In this document: in pieces, positions 41,526-50,201 of the stretch | Layout of the letters: every line of letters begins with the position of its first letter | How positions within the stretch are numbered: position 1 is the first letter of the stretch | From: Duganella sp. CF458 | GTDB lineage: Bacteria; Pseudomonadota; Gammaproteobacteria; Burkholderiales; Burkholderiaceae_D | Length of the DNA: 64,000 bases | Assembly: GCF_900113115.1 (NCBI RefSeq) | Contig: NZ_FOOF01000006.1 | Span: 186,001-250,000 of the forward strand | Reading direction: 5' to 3' | Made by a program: the position numbers and the translations under genes | The notes under the pieces: generated by a model | Told to the model about the DNA's origin: nothing | Seen by the model: only the letters and a program-made list of their open reading frames with translations | Database searches by the model: none

Positions 41526-41601
41526 GCGGGAGTAGCTCAGTTGGTAGAGCGCAACCTTGCCAAGGTTGAGGTCGAGAGTTCGAGACTCTTCTCCCGCTCC
41601 A
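41526..41601 (+). tRNA. tRNA-Gly(GCC), copy 1
   Basis: The 76-nt cloverleaf has acceptor GCGGGAG pairing with CTCCCGC, anticodon loop CTTGCCAAG with GCC, a TTCGAGA T-loop and an encoded CCA end. It is identical to copies 2 and 3. Confidence 0.97.
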
Positions 41602-41691
41602 AACGTCATCGGCGACAAAGTAGGAAGCAAGCAGTAATAATCGCACTGGAAATATGAGAATGTTTCTGCGATAATGCGGTTCCTCTGAAAT

Positions 41692-41767
41692 GCGGGAGTA
41701 GCTCAGTTGGTAGAGCGCAACCTTGCCAAGGTTGAGGTCGAGAGTTCGAGACTCTTCTCCCGCTCCA
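41692..41767 (+). tRNA. tRNA-Gly(GCC), copy 2
   Basis: Identical 76-nt copy of the first tRNA-Gly, with encoded CCA. The 90-nt spacer before it shows no gene. Confidence 0.97.
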
Positions 41768-41808
41768 GTTCACTGGAGCAGCAGTAGTAGTAAATGAAAT
41801 AACTCCAT

Positions 41809-41884
41809 GCGGGAGTAGCTCAGTTGGTAGAGCGCAACCTTGCCAAGGTTGAGGTCGAGAGTTCGAGACTCTTCTCCCGCTCCA
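41809..41884 (+). tRNA. tRNA-Gly(GCC), copy 3
   Basis: Identical 76-nt copy, 41 nt after copy 2, with encoded CCA. Confidence 0.97.
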
Positions 41885-41900
41885 AGTTTTTCAAACCCAT

Positions 41901-41976
41901 GCGGGAATAGCTCAGTTGGTAGAGCGCAACCTTGCCAAGGTTGAGGTCGAGAGTTCGAGACTCTTTTCCCGCTCCA
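41901..41976 (+). tRNA. tRNA-Gly(GCC), copy 4 with compensated acceptor stem
   Basis: Same as the other copies except that the acceptor stem is GCGGGAA/TTCCCGC. The last base pair G7-C66 has become A7-T66, so pairing is kept. CCA is encoded. Confidence 0.97.
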
Positions 41977-42024
41977 GAATTCGAAGAGACACGCGACCTG
42001 CCGCGGCTCTTGTGTGACCCCTTC

Positions 42025-42098
42025 GGCGGGGTAGCAAAATGGTTATGCAGCGGCCTGCAAAGCCGTGTACGCCGGTTCGATTCCGGCCCTCGCCTCCA
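42025..42098 (+). tRNA. tRNA-Cys(GCA)
   Basis: The 74-nt tRNA has acceptor GGCGGGG pairing with CCTCGCC (one G-U), anticodon GCA in CCTGCAAAG, GGTTCGATTCC T-arm and an encoded CCA end. It is the last tRNA of the cluster. Confidence 0.95.
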
Positions 42099-42105
42099 AA
42101 AGAAT

Positions 42106-42135
42106 GAAAAATCCTCGCTTCGGCGGGGATTTTTC
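42106..42135 (+). terminator. Intrinsic terminator of the tRNA cluster
   Basis: GAAAAATCCTCGC (42106-42118), loop TTCG, GCGGGGATTTTTC (42123-42135) form a 13-bp stem with one G-U and a T-run, 7 nt after tRNA-Cys. Confidence 0.9.
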
Positions 42136-42182
42136 ATTTCCGGCCTCGATTTTTGTGCAGTTGGCACAGTTGGTGAGATTTT

Positions 42183-42434
42183 ATGCAAAAGCCCGTCAAA
42201 ACTCCCCGGGAAGCGCTCAAGCTGATCGTCCACACCTGGCGCCATGCCGCGCCGTTTTTCGCGAGTATCGAAGTCTGGCTGATGGTGTTGGTGGCTGCCA
42301 CCGTTGTCGGCGGCGTGTTCCTGGCTGCAATGGGGGATCCACTCAGCCTGCTGGCAATCGGCTTTGCAGTCGGGTACTTGGTACTGCGGCCTGTGCTGCA
42401 TGCCAAGGGTATTCTGAGCTGGCCTTTTCTCTGA
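42183..42434 (+). CDS. Small hypothetical membrane protein
   Basis: The 83-aa product has two hydrophobic segments (about 32-50 and 55-72) and a basic N-terminus. GGTGAG lies 6 nt before the ATG. I recognise no family. It stands alone between the tRNA terminator and the DUF2946 gene. Confidence 0.55.
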   Translation: MQKPVKTPREALKLIVHTWRHAAPFFASIEVWLMVLVAATVVGGVFLAAMGDPLSLLAIGFAVGYLVLRPVLHAKGILSWPFL

Positions 42435-42530
42435 CCTCTGTCAGCCCGATAGCGGCAGGTGCGTGCCGCGCATGCGATGGTTGCCTTCCTAATATTTCGA
42501 GACTTGGCGTTGTGATAAAATCGCGGCCCT

Positions 42531-42908
42531 ATGAATCGAAATAGCCGCCTTCACCGCTTCACCGCCTGGCTTGCATGCCTGGCGATGGTGTTTGCTGTGC
42601 TGGCTCCGTCGATTTCTCGCGCGCAGTCGGGTGATGGTTGGATCGAGATCTGTACCACTGGCGGCATGAAGCTGGTCAAGATCACCGATGCCGACAGCTC
42701 GCAAAAGCCATCTGGTTCGCTGATTCATGGTGAGCATTGCCCCTTCTGCGCCACGCATACCGACATAGCCGGTCCCATTCCAGCGTCACCGATTGTCATC
42801 CATCCTGCCGGCCTGGTGTCGGCAGTGCCCCGCCTGTTTCTCCAAGTCCCCCGGACTCTATTCACCTGGGCGCCCGCACAGTCGCGCGCTCCGCCCGCCG
42901 CTGCCTGA
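42531..42908 (+). CDS. DUF2946-family exported protein
   Basis: The 125-aa protein has a signal peptide (about 1-31, ending SRAQ) and a metal-binding-like HGEHCPFCATH cluster near residues 65-75, the DUF2946 hallmark. Family members often precede TonB-dependent copper receptors, and a TonB receptor lies two genes downstream, so a periplasmic metal-handling role is likely. Confidence 0.75.
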   Translation: MNRNSRLHRFTAWLACLAMVFAVLAPSISRAQSGDGWIEICTTGGMKLVKITDADSSQKPSGSLIHGEHCPFCATHTDIAGPIPASPIVIHPAGLVSAVPRLFLQVPRTLFTWAPAQSRAPPAAA

Positions 42909-42995
42909 TCTGAGTTTCTGAAACCTGCCTGCCTTGTTGCAGGCTGTCTCCGTGTTCGCGCGGATAAACCGTTTTCGACCTTATCAGGAGTCGCC

Positions 42996-43154
42996 ATGAC
43001 CCCAATCATGTCGCGCGCGCAGTTCTCACTGTGCCTGCAAGCCATTCGCTGCGCCTGTTTCGCAGCCATTATCGCCCTCGGTGTGTGGAACGGCTACATG
43101 CTGCAATACGCCGCCACCAGTCCAACCGTCCTCCGTCTGGTCCAGGTGAAATGA
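42996..43154 (+). CDS. Small membrane protein between DUF2946 and TonB receptor genes
   Basis: The 52-aa frame has AGGAG 5 nt before ATG 42996, one hydrophobic segment (about residues 18-38, ACFAAIIALGVWNGYML) and a stop that overlaps the receptor ATG (ATGA at 43151). No family is recognised. The coupled junction argues that it is a real gene. Confidence 0.6.
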   Translation: MTPIMSRAQFSLCLQAIRCACFAAIIALGVWNGYMLQYAATSPTVLRLVQVK

Positions 43155-45283
43155 TGAAGAGTAGTAAGAACAAGACCATTCAACTCACCTTGCTTTCCTT
43201 CTCGATCCTGGCGGCCTTTGGCACCGAAGCCCGGGCCGAAGAATCCGCCCTGGTCGAGGTTGTCGTGATCAGTGCCGCACGCAGCGCTACCAAGCTGTCT
43301 GAGACGCCAAGTGCCATTGGCGTGGTCGACCTCGATGTCCTGCAACGCGACAAGCCGAAAACCATGGGTGATGCGCTGAACCGCATCGCCGGCGTGCACT
43401 GGAACGATCTTGGCAACGAGCAGCACAGCATGGCCATCCGCCAGCCGATTACCACCGCTTCCGTGTATCAGTACCTGGAGGACGGGATTCCCATTCGTCC
43501 GCTGGGCGTGTTCAACCACAACTCGCTCAACGAGATGAACCTGGCGGGCGCCGACAGCGTGGAAGTGCTGAAAGGCCCGGCCTCATCGCTCTATGGCAGC
43601 AATGCTGTCGCCGGCGCGATCAACCTGATGACAGCCGCGCCATCGCGCAAGCCGTATGCGATGTTCGGCGTGCGCCGCGAGCCGGTCGCCGGCTTCAGCC
43701 GCATCGACACCGCAGCCAGCAATACCTGGGACCGCTTCGGCCTGCGCTTTTCGCACTACAGCAGCCGCCGCAGCCGCGACAACTGGCAGCAATACAGCTA
43801 TGGCGATAAGGATTCCTTCACCCTGCGTGCCGACTATGCGCTCACTGCCACGTCCCAACTCAGGGCAACGCTGGTGCGTACCGACCTCGATTCGGCCATG
43901 GCCGGCAGCCTGTTCGAGAACGACTACCAGGCTGGTAATGGCAAGAGCATCAACACCTTCACCTATCGCAGGGACCTGACTACCCGCGCCACCGTGGCGT
44001 GGGAGGGTGAAACCACGGCGGGCGGCACCACCACGGTGACCCTGTTCACGCGCCGCAACGACCACGGCCAGATCCCGAGCTACCAGATCGGCAGCTGCAG
44101 CGCGACCTTGTGCAAGGGCGCCAAGAACAATAACCATGTCGATTCGCGCGGCGTCGACCTCAAGCATGTACAGGAATTCCGCTGGCTCGATTCGCGCTTG
44201 GTCGCCGGCGTTTATATTGACCGCACTGGCAATCCATTTGTCAGCGATAACCTGAGCATCGTGCGTGAGCCGGCCAGCGGACGCTATGTCAGCTACACCC
44301 TGGCCAGCGCGACCCAGCCGCTGGGCGTGCGCGATTATTCCACCGATATCGACAATGACGCGCTGTTCGCGCAATGGGAGTTCACGCCGTTGCCGCATTT
44401 GCGCGTGGTGGCGGGCGGCCGGTCCGACCAGATCGAATATGACTACCGAAACCGCCTGGCGCCCAAGGGCAGCACCAACTACGGTGCCCCGGATGAGAAG
44501 CGCAGCTTCGCGCGCTTCAGCCCGAAGATTGGCGCCAGCTATGTGCTGGGACCAAACGCCAACGTCTACAGCAATATCAGCGATGGCTTCACGCCGCCTG
44601 AAGTCAGCCAGTTGTACGGTAAGACCGGCATCGCCGACCTGCACCCGGCCACCTACCGCAATATCGAACTGGGCATGCGCCTGGCCTTCCTGGGTGGCGC
44701 GTTGAGCCTGGATTCGGCGCTGTACCGCCTGACTGGGCGCGACACCATCGTCAGCTATACCGTTTCGCCGGGCAGCAGCGAGAACCGCAACGCCGGCCGT
44801 ACGCGCAGCCAGGGCGTGGAGCTGGGCCTGAATTATGACGGCAAACTGGTCGATGCGCGTTTTGGCACCGCCATTGCACGCCATCGGTATGACAGCTACC
44901 GCCTGTCGAGCACCCAGGACTTCAGTGGCAACGATATGCCGCAAGCACCACGTGACATGACCACCGCTGAAATTGCTTACAAACCGATGGCCGGCGCGCG
45001 CGTCGCACTGGAAGTGGTACACCAGGGACGGTACTGGATGAATAACGCCAACACGGTGGAATACGGCGGGCATACCCTGCTTAACCTGCGCGGCGCTTAC
45101 CGCCTGGGCAATGGCTGGGAAGTCTGGATGCAGGTACGCAACGTCGGCGACAGACATTATGCCGATTCCGCCTCCAGCTCTTATTCCGGCAGCGGCAGTT
45201 ACGTACCGAATACGCAAAACCAGTATACCCAGGGCTCACCGCGCAGCGTCGCGATGGGGCTGACTTACACCTATGGAAAGTGA
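43151..45283 (+). CDS. TonB-dependent outer membrane receptor
   Basis: The 710-aa protein has a signal peptide (ending ARAEES), an N-terminal plug domain with VEVLKGPASSLYGSNAVAGAINL, and a C-terminal beta-barrel ending in GLTYTYGK with an aromatic-rich terminus. It imports a ligand, probably a metal complex, using TonB energy. It is flanked by DUF2946 and PepSY genes, which points to copper or iron uptake; the ligand is not shown. ATG 43151 replaces an upstream in-frame start that would lack a signal peptide. Confidence 0.9.
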   Translation: MMKSSKNKTIQLTLLSFSILAAFGTEARAEESALVEVVVISAARSATKLSETPSAIGVVDLDVLQRDKPKTMGDALNRIAGVHWNDLGNEQHSMAIRQPITTASVYQYLEDGIPIRPLGVFNHNSLNEMNLAGADSVEVLKGPASSLYGSNAVAGAINLMTAAPSRKPYAMFGVRREPVAGFSRIDTAASNTWDRFGLRFSHYSSRRSRDNWQQYSYGDKDSFTLRADYALTATSQLRATLVRTDLDSAMAGSLFENDYQAGNGKSINTFTYRRDLTTRATVAWEGETTAGGTTTVTLFTRRNDHGQIPSYQIGSCSATLCKGAKNNNHVDSRGVDLKHVQEFRWLDSRLVAGVYIDRTGNPFVSDNLSIVREPASGRYVSYTLASATQPLGVRDYSTDIDNDALFAQWEFTPLPHLRVVAGGRSDQIEYDYRNRLAPKGSTNYGAPDEKRSFARFSPKIGASYVLGPNANVYSNISDGFTPPEVSQLYGKTGIADLHPATYRNIELGMRLAFLGGALSLDSALYRLTGRDTIVSYTVSPGSSENRNAGRTRSQGVELGLNYDGKLVDARFGTAIARHRYDSYRLSSTQDFSGNDMPQAPRDMTTAEIAYKPMAGARVALEVVHQGRYWMNNANTVEYGGHTLLNLRGAYRLGNGWEVWMQVRNVGDRHYADSASSSYSGSGSYVPNTQNQYTQGSPRSVAMGLTYTYGK

Positions 45284-45290
45284 GCAGGGC

Positions 45291-46613
45291 ATGACAGACC
45301 AACGTATGAAATCGGCCCGTACCGCCTTGTTGTGGCGCGTGCATTGGTGGGCGGCACTGGTGGCATCCCCGTTTGCGCTAGTCGCGGCGCTGACCGGCCT
45401 GCTGTATGCCTTTACCCCGCAAATTGAAGCCAGGCTGTATGGGGCGATGGAACTGGTACAGCCAGTGGAAAAACACGTATCGCTAGACGCCATGGTCGGC
45501 GCAGCGCATGCCACGGCGCCTGCAATGTCGCAATTGCATTCGGTCGTGGTGCCGGCCGCGCCGGACGAATCGGTCAAGGTGACCTTTGCGGCCGGCGGCG
45601 CTGATAGTGGCGAGCACCAGCAGCATGCCGGCCACGCGCCGGCTGCGCCGAAGAAGCCGGCGTTCGGCCCGCCTGCCGGCGCGGTGACCTACTTCGTCGA
45701 CCCGGCTGATGCAAAAGTCCTGGGCAGCCAGGCGAATGAGGAACGTTTCAGCCAGTGGGCAAAACGCCTGCATTCGCGCTTGCTGCAAGGCGAGACCTGG
45801 CGTTGGATGATCGAACTGGCGACCAGCTGGCTGATGGTCATGCTGCTGACAGGTGTTGCCCTGTGGTGGCCCAAGGCCAGCTTGCCGAAGCTTGGCAAGC
45901 GGGGCCGCGAAGCGTGGCGCCAGTGGCACGCCTTCTTTGGCGTGGGGTTTGGTGTCTTGACCCTGATTATCCTCACGACCGGTTTGACGTGGAGTAAATA
46001 CGCTGGCGAAGAAGTACGCTACCTGCGCGACCTGACCGGGCAGGCATCACCCAAAATGCCGCGCGGGCTGGCTTCCGAACATGCCGATCCTGCTACCGCT
46101 ATGAGCTGGCAGACCGCACTCGATAAAGCCCGCGCCCTGGCGCCGGGCGTGGCGCTGCAATTGACGCCGCCGGCTGGTCCGCATGGCATCTGGAAAATCG
46201 GCATGGCCGAGCGGAGCCGCCCTCAGCTTCGCTTTGATGCTGCGCTCGACGCCTATAGTGGCCGCGTGCTGTACCGGTCCGGCTGGGATGAGCAGACTGC
46301 CTTTGGCAAGGCGACCACCGTCGGCATTCCGTTCCACCGCGGTGAATTCGGCTGGTGGAACCAGGCCTTGCTGATCGTGTTTGGCGTGGGAACCCTGTTC
46401 TCGCTGGTTTCCGGCTGGGTCATGTATTTCAAGCGGCGCAAGGCGGGCCAGCTCGGCTTGCCAAAGGTGCCAGGCGGCGCTTGGCGTGCGATCGGATTCG
46501 GGTGGGCGGCTGGCGCGCTGGCCTGCCTTGCGCTCATGCCAATGCTCCTGCTTTCCGCTCCATGTGTCCTCCTTGCTGATCGCCTGTTGGCGAGCGTGAT
46601 GGCGAGATGGTAG
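45291..46613 (+). CDS. PepSY-associated transmembrane protein
   Basis: The 440-aa protein has four main transmembrane segments (about 20-40, 175-195, 215-235, 365-385). The first starts after RVHWWAALVASPF and the third follows RQWHAFFGVGFG; the periplasmic loops are of PepSY type. The periplasmic loop contains HQQHAGHAP, a possible metal site. Such proteins reduce or process metals taken up by neighbouring TonB receptors. ATG 45291 is chosen over 45273; neither has a strong ribosome site. Confidence 0.8.
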   Translation: MTDQRMKSARTALLWRVHWWAALVASPFALVAALTGLLYAFTPQIEARLYGAMELVQPVEKHVSLDAMVGAAHATAPAMSQLHSVVVPAAPDESVKVTFAAGGADSGEHQQHAGHAPAAPKKPAFGPPAGAVTYFVDPADAKVLGSQANEERFSQWAKRLHSRLLQGETWRWMIELATSWLMVMLLTGVALWWPKASLPKLGKRGREAWRQWHAFFGVGFGVLTLIILTTGLTWSKYAGEEVRYLRDLTGQASPKMPRGLASEHADPATAMSWQTALDKARALAPGVALQLTPPAGPHGIWKIGMAERSRPQLRFDAALDAYSGRVLYRSGWDEQTAFGKATTVGIPFHRGEFGWWNQALLIVFGVGTLFSLVSGWVMYFKRRKAGQLGLPKVPGGAWRAIGFGWAAGALACLALMPMLLLSAPCVLLADRLLASVMARW

Positions 46614-46629
46614 TGGATTGTCGATGGGC

Positions 46630-46894
46630 GCTGCCGCGCGCGAGCTGGTTCCACATCGCTGTTACGCTGAGTGGCAGCCTATGTACGGTTTATGTGAACG
46701 GCGCTGCAGTAGGCAGCAACACCGGCATGATGTTAACGCCAGCCCAGATCGGACATACTGACCAGAACTGGATTGGGCGCTCGCAACGCGATGGTGAACC
46801 CTATTTCAGCGGCAGCCTCGACGACTTCCGAATCTATCATGGCGCGCTGAGTGCAAGCCAGGTTACTGCCGTGATGAATGGTCAGTCCATTTGA
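46630..46894 (+). pseudogene. C-terminal remnant of a LamG-type (concanavalin-like) protein
   Basis: From about 46630 the frame reads WFHIAVTLSG, VYVNGAAVGSN, NWIGRSQ and SGSLDDFRIYHGALSASQV. This is the last ~80 residues of a LamG/jellyroll domain as found at the end of secreted glycan-active proteins. There is no start or upstream part: PepSY coding runs into it directly. It is a deletion remnant. Confidence 0.75.
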
Positions 46895-46932
46895 GTTGTC
46901 ATCAGCGCCACCGTAGCCGGCTGGCCGTTTCT

Positions 46933-47832
46933 CTAAAAGGCGCGCGGCGTGGTGCCGAAGCGTTGCACCACGAATTCGACAAAGCTGGCCAGCTTGGGCG
47001 TCGACTGCCGGTCGCGCGGGTAGATCAGGTGCATCGGGCGGGGCGCCGGCCAGTATTCATGCAGGATGGGAATCAGCCGGCCGGCCGCAATTTCGTCGGC
47101 CAGCACGGCATCCGCCTGCATCACCAGGCCCAGGCCCGCAACCGCAGCGAGGCGCAAGGCTTCGCCATTGTTCGAACGCATGCGGCAATGAGGTGGGGTC
47201 CCTTCTTCCGTACCGGCTTGTCCGAGACGCCAGCGCGCGTCATGCCGCCAATGGGAAAAGTCCAGGCAGCGGTGCTGCGACAATTCGGCGGGCGTGCGTG
47301 GTACGCCATGGCGCGCCAGGTAGCCTGGTGCGGCGCAGACCATCATTTGCAAAGACGTCAGCGGCCTCGCCACCATGCTGGAATCCTTCAAGGGGCCGAT
47401 GCGGATGGCGGCATCCAGGCCTTCTTCCACCAAGTCGGACAAGCGGTTCGAGAGGTCGAGTTCGAGGTTCACTTCGGGATTCGATTCCAGGTATTCCGCC
47501 ATGGCCGGCGCCAGGCAGCGGCTGCCGAACGCCGCCGGTGCGCTGATCTTGAGCGTGCCGCGCGGGACCGTGCGCATCGCCAGCGCGCCGGTCTCCGCCG
47601 CACGCACCAGTTGCAGGATATGCCGGCATTGCTCGGCGTACTGCTGGCCGATTTCGCTCAGGCTCTGGCTGCGCGTGGTCCGATGCAGCAGGCGCGCCCC
47701 GACCAGTTGCTCGAGGGCGCCAATGTGCTTGCTGACCATCACGGTCGACATGTCGAGGGTACGCGCGGCGGCAGTGAAACTACCCGCATCCACGACACGC
47801 ACAAACACTTCCATGCTGCGCATCTTGTCCAT
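46933..47832 (-). CDS. LysR-family transcriptional regulator
   Basis: The 299-aa protein has a typical LysR winged helix (residues 1-60: MRSMEVFVRVVDAGSFTAAARTL in part) and a C-terminal substrate-binding domain. It is divergent from a LysE exporter gene with 78 nt between starts and is the likely regulator of it. Confidence 0.9.
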   Translation of the reverse strand: MDKMRSMEVFVRVVDAGSFTAAARTLDMSTVMVSKHIGALEQLVGARLLHRTTRSQSLSEIGQQYAEQCRHILQLVRAAETGALAMRTVPRGTLKISAPAAFGSRCLAPAMAEYLESNPEVNLELDLSNRLSDLVEEGLDAAIRIGPLKDSSMVARPLTSLQMMVCAAPGYLARHGVPRTPAELSQHRCLDFSHWRHDARWRLGQAGTEEGTPPHCRMRSNNGEALRLAAVAGLGLVMQADAVLADEIAAGRLIPILHEYWPAPRPMHLIYPRDRQSTPKLASFVEFVVQRFGTTPRAF

Positions 47833-47910
47833 GCATTTTTAATCCTGAGTTAAAGATGTTGTTAATTTTAGGCTATTTTTAATCCGCTCCCCAGGCCGGA
47901 TACTGGCGGC

Positions 47911-48540
47911 ATGACAACGATGACCCTTTCCCTCTGGCTGGCGTTCCTGGCCATGGCTCTTGCCGCCACCTTCAGCCCAGGTCCAGCCGTGCTGCTGGCG
48001 GTTTCCACTACGCTGACTTTGGGCGCGCGCCGCACGGCGTACAGTTCCGCCGGCAACGCCGTCGGCGTCTTCCTGGTCTCGTGCGTGGCGGTGGGCGGCA
48101 TGGGATTGGTGTTCAAGGCCTGGCCGCCTGCGTTTTCCGTCCTGAAGCTGGCCGGCGCGGCTTACCTGGCCTGGCTGGGCGTGAAGCAATGGCGCACCGC
48201 GGGCCAGGTTGGGACGGCGGCCCAGGCGAGCGCGCCGGAAGGCAGCAGCCGCGGCGCGGTGTTCCGGCGCGGAATGCTGGTCGCCTGCAGCAATCCCAAG
48301 GCGATCCTGTTCTTTGCCGCTGTTTTTCCCCAGTTCATGCCACCGGGAAGCGTTGATGTCATGCGGTTTCTGCTGCTTAGCCTGACCTTCGTGGCATGCA
48401 CCCTGGTCGCCCATCTGAGCTATGTGCTGCTGGCTGCGACAGCGGGAACGCGGGTCATGTCCGGGCCGCGCATGGCAATCCTGCAGCGCTGCACTGCGAT
48501 ATTGTTCATTGGCCTTGCAGGCGCCCTCGCGTTAGAGTGA
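47911..48540 (+). CDS. LysE-family amino acid exporter
   Basis: The 209-aa protein has about six hydrophobic segments and the LysE/RhtB motif FSPGPAVLLAVSTTLTLGARR near residue 20 and CSNPKAILFFAAVFPQF near 128. It probably exports an amino acid. ATG 47911 is used; 47920 is possible. Confidence 0.88.
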   Translation: MTTMTLSLWLAFLAMALAATFSPGPAVLLAVSTTLTLGARRTAYSSAGNAVGVFLVSCVAVGGMGLVFKAWPPAFSVLKLAGAAYLAWLGVKQWRTAGQVGTAAQASAPEGSSRGAVFRRGMLVACSNPKAILFFAAVFPQFMPPGSVDVMRFLLLSLTFVACTLVAHLSYVLLAATAGTRVMSGPRMAILQRCTAILFIGLAGALALE

Positions 48541-48625
48541 TGTATACCAATTACATACCAATTAATTAATTTAGTGCTAAGATCACTTCCCTCGGCCGAT
48601 TTGGCATATCACCAGGGGAGAGCAC

Positions 48626-50137
48626 ATGGATCGCAGGCGGTTTCTGGAGTTGTCTGGAGGGGCGTCGGCAGCGTTGCTGGCAGGGTGCGGTGGCGGTGGT
48701 TCGAGCGGCAGCCCAACGCCCCCGGTTCCTCCGGGAGAGTCGGGCCTGAACTGGACCAGCCTGTCGACTTCTCTGAGTGGCCAGTTGCTGCGGCCCGGTG
48801 ATGGCGCCTATGCCGCCGCGAGCCTGTTGGCGAATATGCGGTTCGACGCCACCAAGCCTGCGGCCATCATCAAGTGCAATTCGGTGGAAGACGTCAGGAC
48901 CGGCCTGGCGTTCGTGCGCAACAATAAGCTGGCGGTGACGCCGCGCTGCGGTGGCCATAGCTGGGCGGGGACGTCGACCACTACAGGTGTCGTGCTGAAC
49001 GTCACGCCGCTGAATGCCATCCAGGTCAACCCCAATGGCACGGCCAAGGTTGGCGCGGGGGCGCGCCTGGCTGAGGTGTACGACACCTTGATCGCAAACG
49101 GCGTCTGCATCCCCTCCGGCACTTGCCTGACAGTGGGCATTGCGGGCATCACGATGGGTGGGGGTATCGGCATCCTCGATCGGCAGTTCGGGCTGACCTG
49201 CGATAACCTGCTGGCGGCGGAGGTGGTGACGGCCGATGGACGTGTGCTTAGCTGCGATGCGCATACGGAGCCGGAGCTGTTCTGGGCCTTGCGTGGCGGT
49301 GGCGGCGGAAACTTCGGCGTGGCCACGTCGTTCACGTTCAAGACCCATCGGATCGAGGACATCAGCGTTGCCCGTGCCGACTTCCGTTTCCAGGATTTCC
49401 CTGCCATGTTCGATGCCTGGCAGCGCTGGCCGCAATCGCTGCCCGATAATATCTGGGCCCAGATCTACATGCAATTTGGTTCCGGTGGCGCATCGTGCAC
49501 CGTGACTGCCTACTGCCTCGGCACATCAGGCTTCCTGCAACCATATTGGAACAGCTTCCTCGCGGCCACCGGCGTCGCCAGCTCGGATATGAGCAGCGCC
49601 ATCAGTCAGCTGCCTTACCGCGATGTCGCCTGGAGCATGTGTGCCGGGATCCCGTTGAAAGAGTGCAGCTTGAGCGGCTACTCCCCGGAGGGGCGGAAGA
49701 CGCGATACGACGAGGTACTGAGTTCCGACTTCTTTAATGAGTTGCTGCCGGCGGCCGGCATCGCTGCATTGAACCAGTCGGTGAAGGATGCCATGGCGGC
49801 CGGAATTTCGGGCTCGTACATCTTCGACCATATGGGCGGCGCCATCAGCCGCGTCGCAGCCGATGCTACCGCCTTTGTCCATCGCAAGGCCTTGTTCAGC
49901 GTGGAATACGCCACCTGGCAATCCCGTGCCGTCTACGACACCGCATTTCCCAACCGCATGCGCGGCGTAATGAAAGCCTGGAGCAGTGGCGGGGCGTACG
50001 TGAATTATCTCGACCCGCTCCTTCGAGATTGGCAATCGGCGTATTACGGCGCGAATTACGCGCGCCTCTCGCAAATCAAGAAGCAGTACGACCCCGGCCG
50101 GGTTTTCAATATGGCGCAGGGAGTCGAGGTTGCGTGA
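48626..50137 (+). CDS. Tat-exported FAD-linked oxidase (berberine-bridge type)
   Basis: The 503-aa protein has a twin-arginine start (DRRRFLELSGG) followed by lipobox LLAGC21, so it is probably a periplasmic lipoprotein. The FAD-binding domain has His111 (GGHSWAG) and Cys167 (SGTCLTVGIAG), the two residues used for bicovalent flavin in GOOX/BBE enzymes. The C-terminal BBE motif (YYGANYARLSQIKKQYDP) is present. It oxidises a sugar or alkaloid-like substrate; which one is unknown. Confidence 0.88.
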   Translation: MDRRRFLELSGGASAALLAGCGGGGSSGSPTPPVPPGESGLNWTSLSTSLSGQLLRPGDGAYAAASLLANMRFDATKPAAIIKCNSVEDVRTGLAFVRNNKLAVTPRCGGHSWAGTSTTTGVVLNVTPLNAIQVNPNGTAKVGAGARLAEVYDTLIANGVCIPSGTCLTVGIAGITMGGGIGILDRQFGLTCDNLLAAEVVTADGRVLSCDAHTEPELFWALRGGGGGNFGVATSFTFKTHRIEDISVARADFRFQDFPAMFDAWQRWPQSLPDNIWAQIYMQFGSGGASCTVTAYCLGTSGFLQPYWNSFLAATGVASSDMSSAISQLPYRDVAWSMCAGIPLKECSLSGYSPEGRKTRYDEVLSSDFFNELLPAAGIAALNQSVKDAMAAGISGSYIFDHMGGAISRVAADATAFVHRKALFSVEYATWQSRAVYDTAFPNRMRGVMKAWSSGGAYVNYLDPLLRDWQSAYYGANYARLSQIKKQYDPGRVFNMAQGVEVA

Positions 50138-50201
50138 CGGGGTGTTTGAGAATAGTATCTTGCTGTCCAAATAATTCGAGTGCCCCTCGCAGCGTGCGTC
50201 A

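Noticed and set aside
41500..42100. CRISPR-like repeated pattern
   Set aside because: The repeats are tRNA-Gly genes with unequal spacers.
41820..42401. Minus-strand open frame across the tRNA cluster
   Set aside because: It runs antisense through two tRNA-Gly genes, tRNA-Cys and a terminator; repeated peptide segments are just tRNA sequence.
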